A DNA stretch of 64,000 bases from Erythrobacter tepidarius (GTDB taxonomy: Bacteria > Pseudomonadota > Alphaproteobacteria > Sphingomonadales > Sphingomonadaceae), in assembly GCF_002155695.1 (NCBI RefSeq), contig NZ_MUYJ01000008.1, positions 62,001 to 126,000 on the forward strand, written 5' to 3'. Shown one piece after another: positions 62,452 through 64,000 of the stretch. Below the pieces are notes generated by a model. It made no database searches and was not told the origin of the DNA. It saw nothing but the letters and a program-made list of their open reading frames with translations. Made by a program: the position numbers and the translations under genes. Positions within the stretch are counted from its first letter, which is position 1. The number at the start of each line of letters is the position of its first letter.

Positions 62452-63453
62452 ATGAAGAACCGCTTCTGGCGCATCGAACGCCGTCCCGAAGGCACGGATT
62501 TTTCCAGTGCGCTGGCGCTGGTCGAGGCGCCGCTCGCCCCTCTGGGCGCCGGCGAGATTCGCATCCGCAATTCACACCTGTCGATGGATGCCGGCACGCG
62601 AATGTGGCTCACCGCGCGCGAGGATGGCTACCAGCCGCCGCTGCCGGTGGGCGGGCCGATGACGGGGCTGGTGCTGGGCGAGGTGATCGAGAGCCGCGCC
62701 GAAGGCTTTGTGCCGGGCGATCTGGTGCGCGCCTTCGGGCAATGGGCCGATATCAGCACACTCGATGCGGCGGGTTCGGGGGCGATTGTGCTCGATCCGT
62801 CGGTCAGCGATCGGCGCGCATGGCTCGGCCCGCTCGGCATGAACGGCTGGACCGCGCTGTGGGGGGTCGCGCACACAGGTGCGGCCAAGCCGGGAGAGAA
62901 GGTGCTGGTCTCGGCGGCAGCGGGGGCGACCGGCATGCTTGCGGTGCAGATCGCGCGGCTGCTGGGCTGCGAGGCGTGGGGCATCGCCGGGGGCGCGGCG
63001 AAGTGCGCTTACCTGACCGAAACCCTAAGGATCGCGGGGGCGGTGGATTACAAGGCGGGCGATGTCGCCGCGCAGCTCGATGCCGCCGGCGGCTTCGATG
63101 TCTATTTCGACAATGTCGGGGGTGCGCTGCTGGACGAGGTGCTGACCCGCATGAACCACTATGGCCGGATCGCGGTATGTGGACTGCTGGCCGATTACGC
63201 GGGCGGCGGGCGCACGTCCCCGCGGGCATTCGATCAGGTGCTGATGCGGCGGCTGCGGGTGGAGGGATTCTTCTCGCCCGACTTCATGCACGAAGGCCCG
63301 GCGCTGACCCGGCGGTTGCGCGAATGGAGCGAGGCGGGCGAGCTCGTCATGCCCTATGACATGACTTACGGGCTGGAAAACACCCTGACGGCCTATGCCA
63401 AGCTGTTCACCGGGGCCAATATCGGCAAGGTGATCGTGGAGCTGGAATCATGA
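62452..63453 (+). CDS. MDR-superfamily NADP-dependent oxidoreductase
   Basis: A 333-residue medium-chain reductase of the zinc-free double-bond-reductase (curcumin reductase/leukotriene B4 dehydrogenase-like) type. It has a GroES-like N-terminal half and a Rossmann domain with VSAAAGATGMLAVQIARLLG near 153-172 and the later DNVGG near 222. No zinc ligands are seen. The ATG follows AGTGACGGG. It reduces an enone or related group by family inference. Its stop overlaps the next gene (ATGA). Confidence 0.88.
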   Translation: MKNRFWRIERRPEGTDFSSALALVEAPLAPLGAGEIRIRNSHLSMDAGTRMWLTAREDGYQPPLPVGGPMTGLVLGEVIESRAEGFVPGDLVRAFGQWADISTLDAAGSGAIVLDPSVSDRRAWLGPLGMNGWTALWGVAHTGAAKPGEKVLVSAAAGATGMLAVQIARLLGCEAWGIAGGAAKCAYLTETLRIAGAVDYKAGDVAAQLDAAGGFDVYFDNVGGALLDEVLTRMNHYGRIAVCGLLADYAGGGRTSPRAFDQVLMRRLRVEGFFSPDFMHEGPALTRRLREWSEAGELVMPYDMTYGLENTLTAYAKLFTGANIGKVIVELES

Positions 63454-63989
63454 CGGGCACAAGTGAAGACCGCGAAGCCATCCGCGACATTCTCGCCGCC
63501 TATGCCCATGCGATCGACCGGCGGCGCTGGCAGATGATGGAGCGCCTGTTCCACCCGGACGCGACGTTCCGCTTCGGGGCGATCGAGGGCGACTGGCGCA
63601 GCTTCGTGGAGCAGGCCCGTGCGATCATCGATCCCTGCCTTGCAACCCAGCATCAGCTCGGCCAGACGATCTTCGGGTTCGAGGGCAAGAACCTGTGTCA
63701 CACCGAAACCTATATGACCGCGATGCACACCATCCCGCCCGGCTATCCGATGACGGCCGCCTTCCCTGACAAGGGGCTGATCTATTCCGGCATCGTCGCG
63801 GGCCGCTATGTCGACCGGTTCGAGAAGCGCTCTGGAGAGTGGCGCATCGCCCAGCGCACCGGCCTTTACGACTGGCGCGAGTTCCGGGTGGCGGAAGGGG
63901 TGGACCTGTCGGATACGCCGGAGGGTGCGGCGGGCTATCACGACACACGCGATCCCTCGACGGCAGCGGTCCGGCAGTGGCTCGGCTAG
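63450..63989 (+). CDS. NTF2/SnoaL-like protein
   Basis: A 179-residue protein of the nuclear-transport-factor-2 fold. IRDILAAYAHAIDRRRWQMMERLFHPDATFRFG (about 11-43) is the typical opening helix-strand pattern. Small members are isomerases, cyclases or ring-hydroxylating dioxygenase small (beta) subunits. The last option is interesting here: the two Rieske alpha genes lack a beta subunit, though this gene is 7 kb away and next to an MDR gene. The ATG overlaps the MDR stop by four bases. The window ends 11 bases later. Confidence 0.82.
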   Translation: MTGTSEDREAIRDILAAYAHAIDRRRWQMMERLFHPDATFRFGAIEGDWRSFVEQARAIIDPCLATQHQLGQTIFGFEGKNLCHTETYMTAMHTIPPGYPMTAAFPDKGLIYSGIVAGRYVDRFEKRSGEWRIAQRTGLYDWREFRVAEGVDLSDTPEGAAGYHDTRDPSTAAVRQWLG

Positions 63990-64000
63990 GGGCGCCTGAA

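Overview
This is a high-GC, densely coded stretch of an alphaproteobacterial chromosome. The gene content points to the Sphingomonadales, and Erythrobacteraceae or a near relative is my best guess. The reasons are a MipZ-type ATPase, several TonB-dependent receptors with a tonB-exbB-exbD-exbD operon, an Mrp antiporter with a fused A/B subunit, a phosphate-porin-like OprO/P protein, a Pam18-like J-domain protein and SDR/Rieske/GST catabolic genes. The taxonomic call is inference from gene families; no rRNA is present.

Layout. 0.2-9.7 kb: ribosomal rpmI-rplT, a PmtA-like methyltransferase, prs with a small unknown gene and a HisN-type phosphatase, a porin behind a good PHO-box match, glpX, and hom. 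10.1-12.8 kb: the TonB energy-transduction operon, ending in a strong terminator. Just after it, at 12853-12868, is a perfect 16-bp parS palindrome, the ParB-binding centromere site. 12.9-19.2 kb: a ligase-associated DEXH helicase, a phosphohexomutase, a J-domain protein, mipZ, panC and tRNA-Gly(TCC). 19.3-24.4 kb: an untidy accessory region with three GGGGGTAT repeats beside the tRNA, two CPBP-type membrane proteins (one without the catalytic motif), a decayed M13 peptidase and secreted proteins of unknown function. 24.6-33.4 kb: an AraC regulator, a DUF4403 lipoprotein preceded by a tiny ORF with a strong Shine-Dalgarno, and the overlapping mnhA-C-D-E-F-G operon. 33.5-43.7 kb: apt, petA-petB-petC (cytochrome bc1), pepN-pgeF, an epimerase-like gene, and ltaE with a DMT transporter. 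43.7-46 kb: a GNAT-like gene and paired bacterial PH-domain proteins. 46-64 kb: a catabolic and uptake region with an acyl-CoA dehydrogenase, GST, two SDRs, a Spinster-like MFS transporter, two Rieske oxygenase alpha subunits, a large TonB-dependent receptor, a DUF2946-receptor-PepSY metal-uptake-like cassette, an NmrA-like protein, an MDR reductase and an NTF2-like protein.

How the genes work together. TonB/ExbB/ExbD at 10-12.7 kb could energise the two receptors at 52.6 and 57.1 kb. The 46-64 kb genes look like a pathway for import and oxidative breakdown of an unidentified hydrophobic or cyclic substrate. The bc1 complex and the Mrp antiporter serve respiration and ion homeostasis. MipZ acts with ParB bound at parS to place the division plane, so the nearby parS site fits. 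All family assignments come from reading the sequence and motifs; no database search was run.
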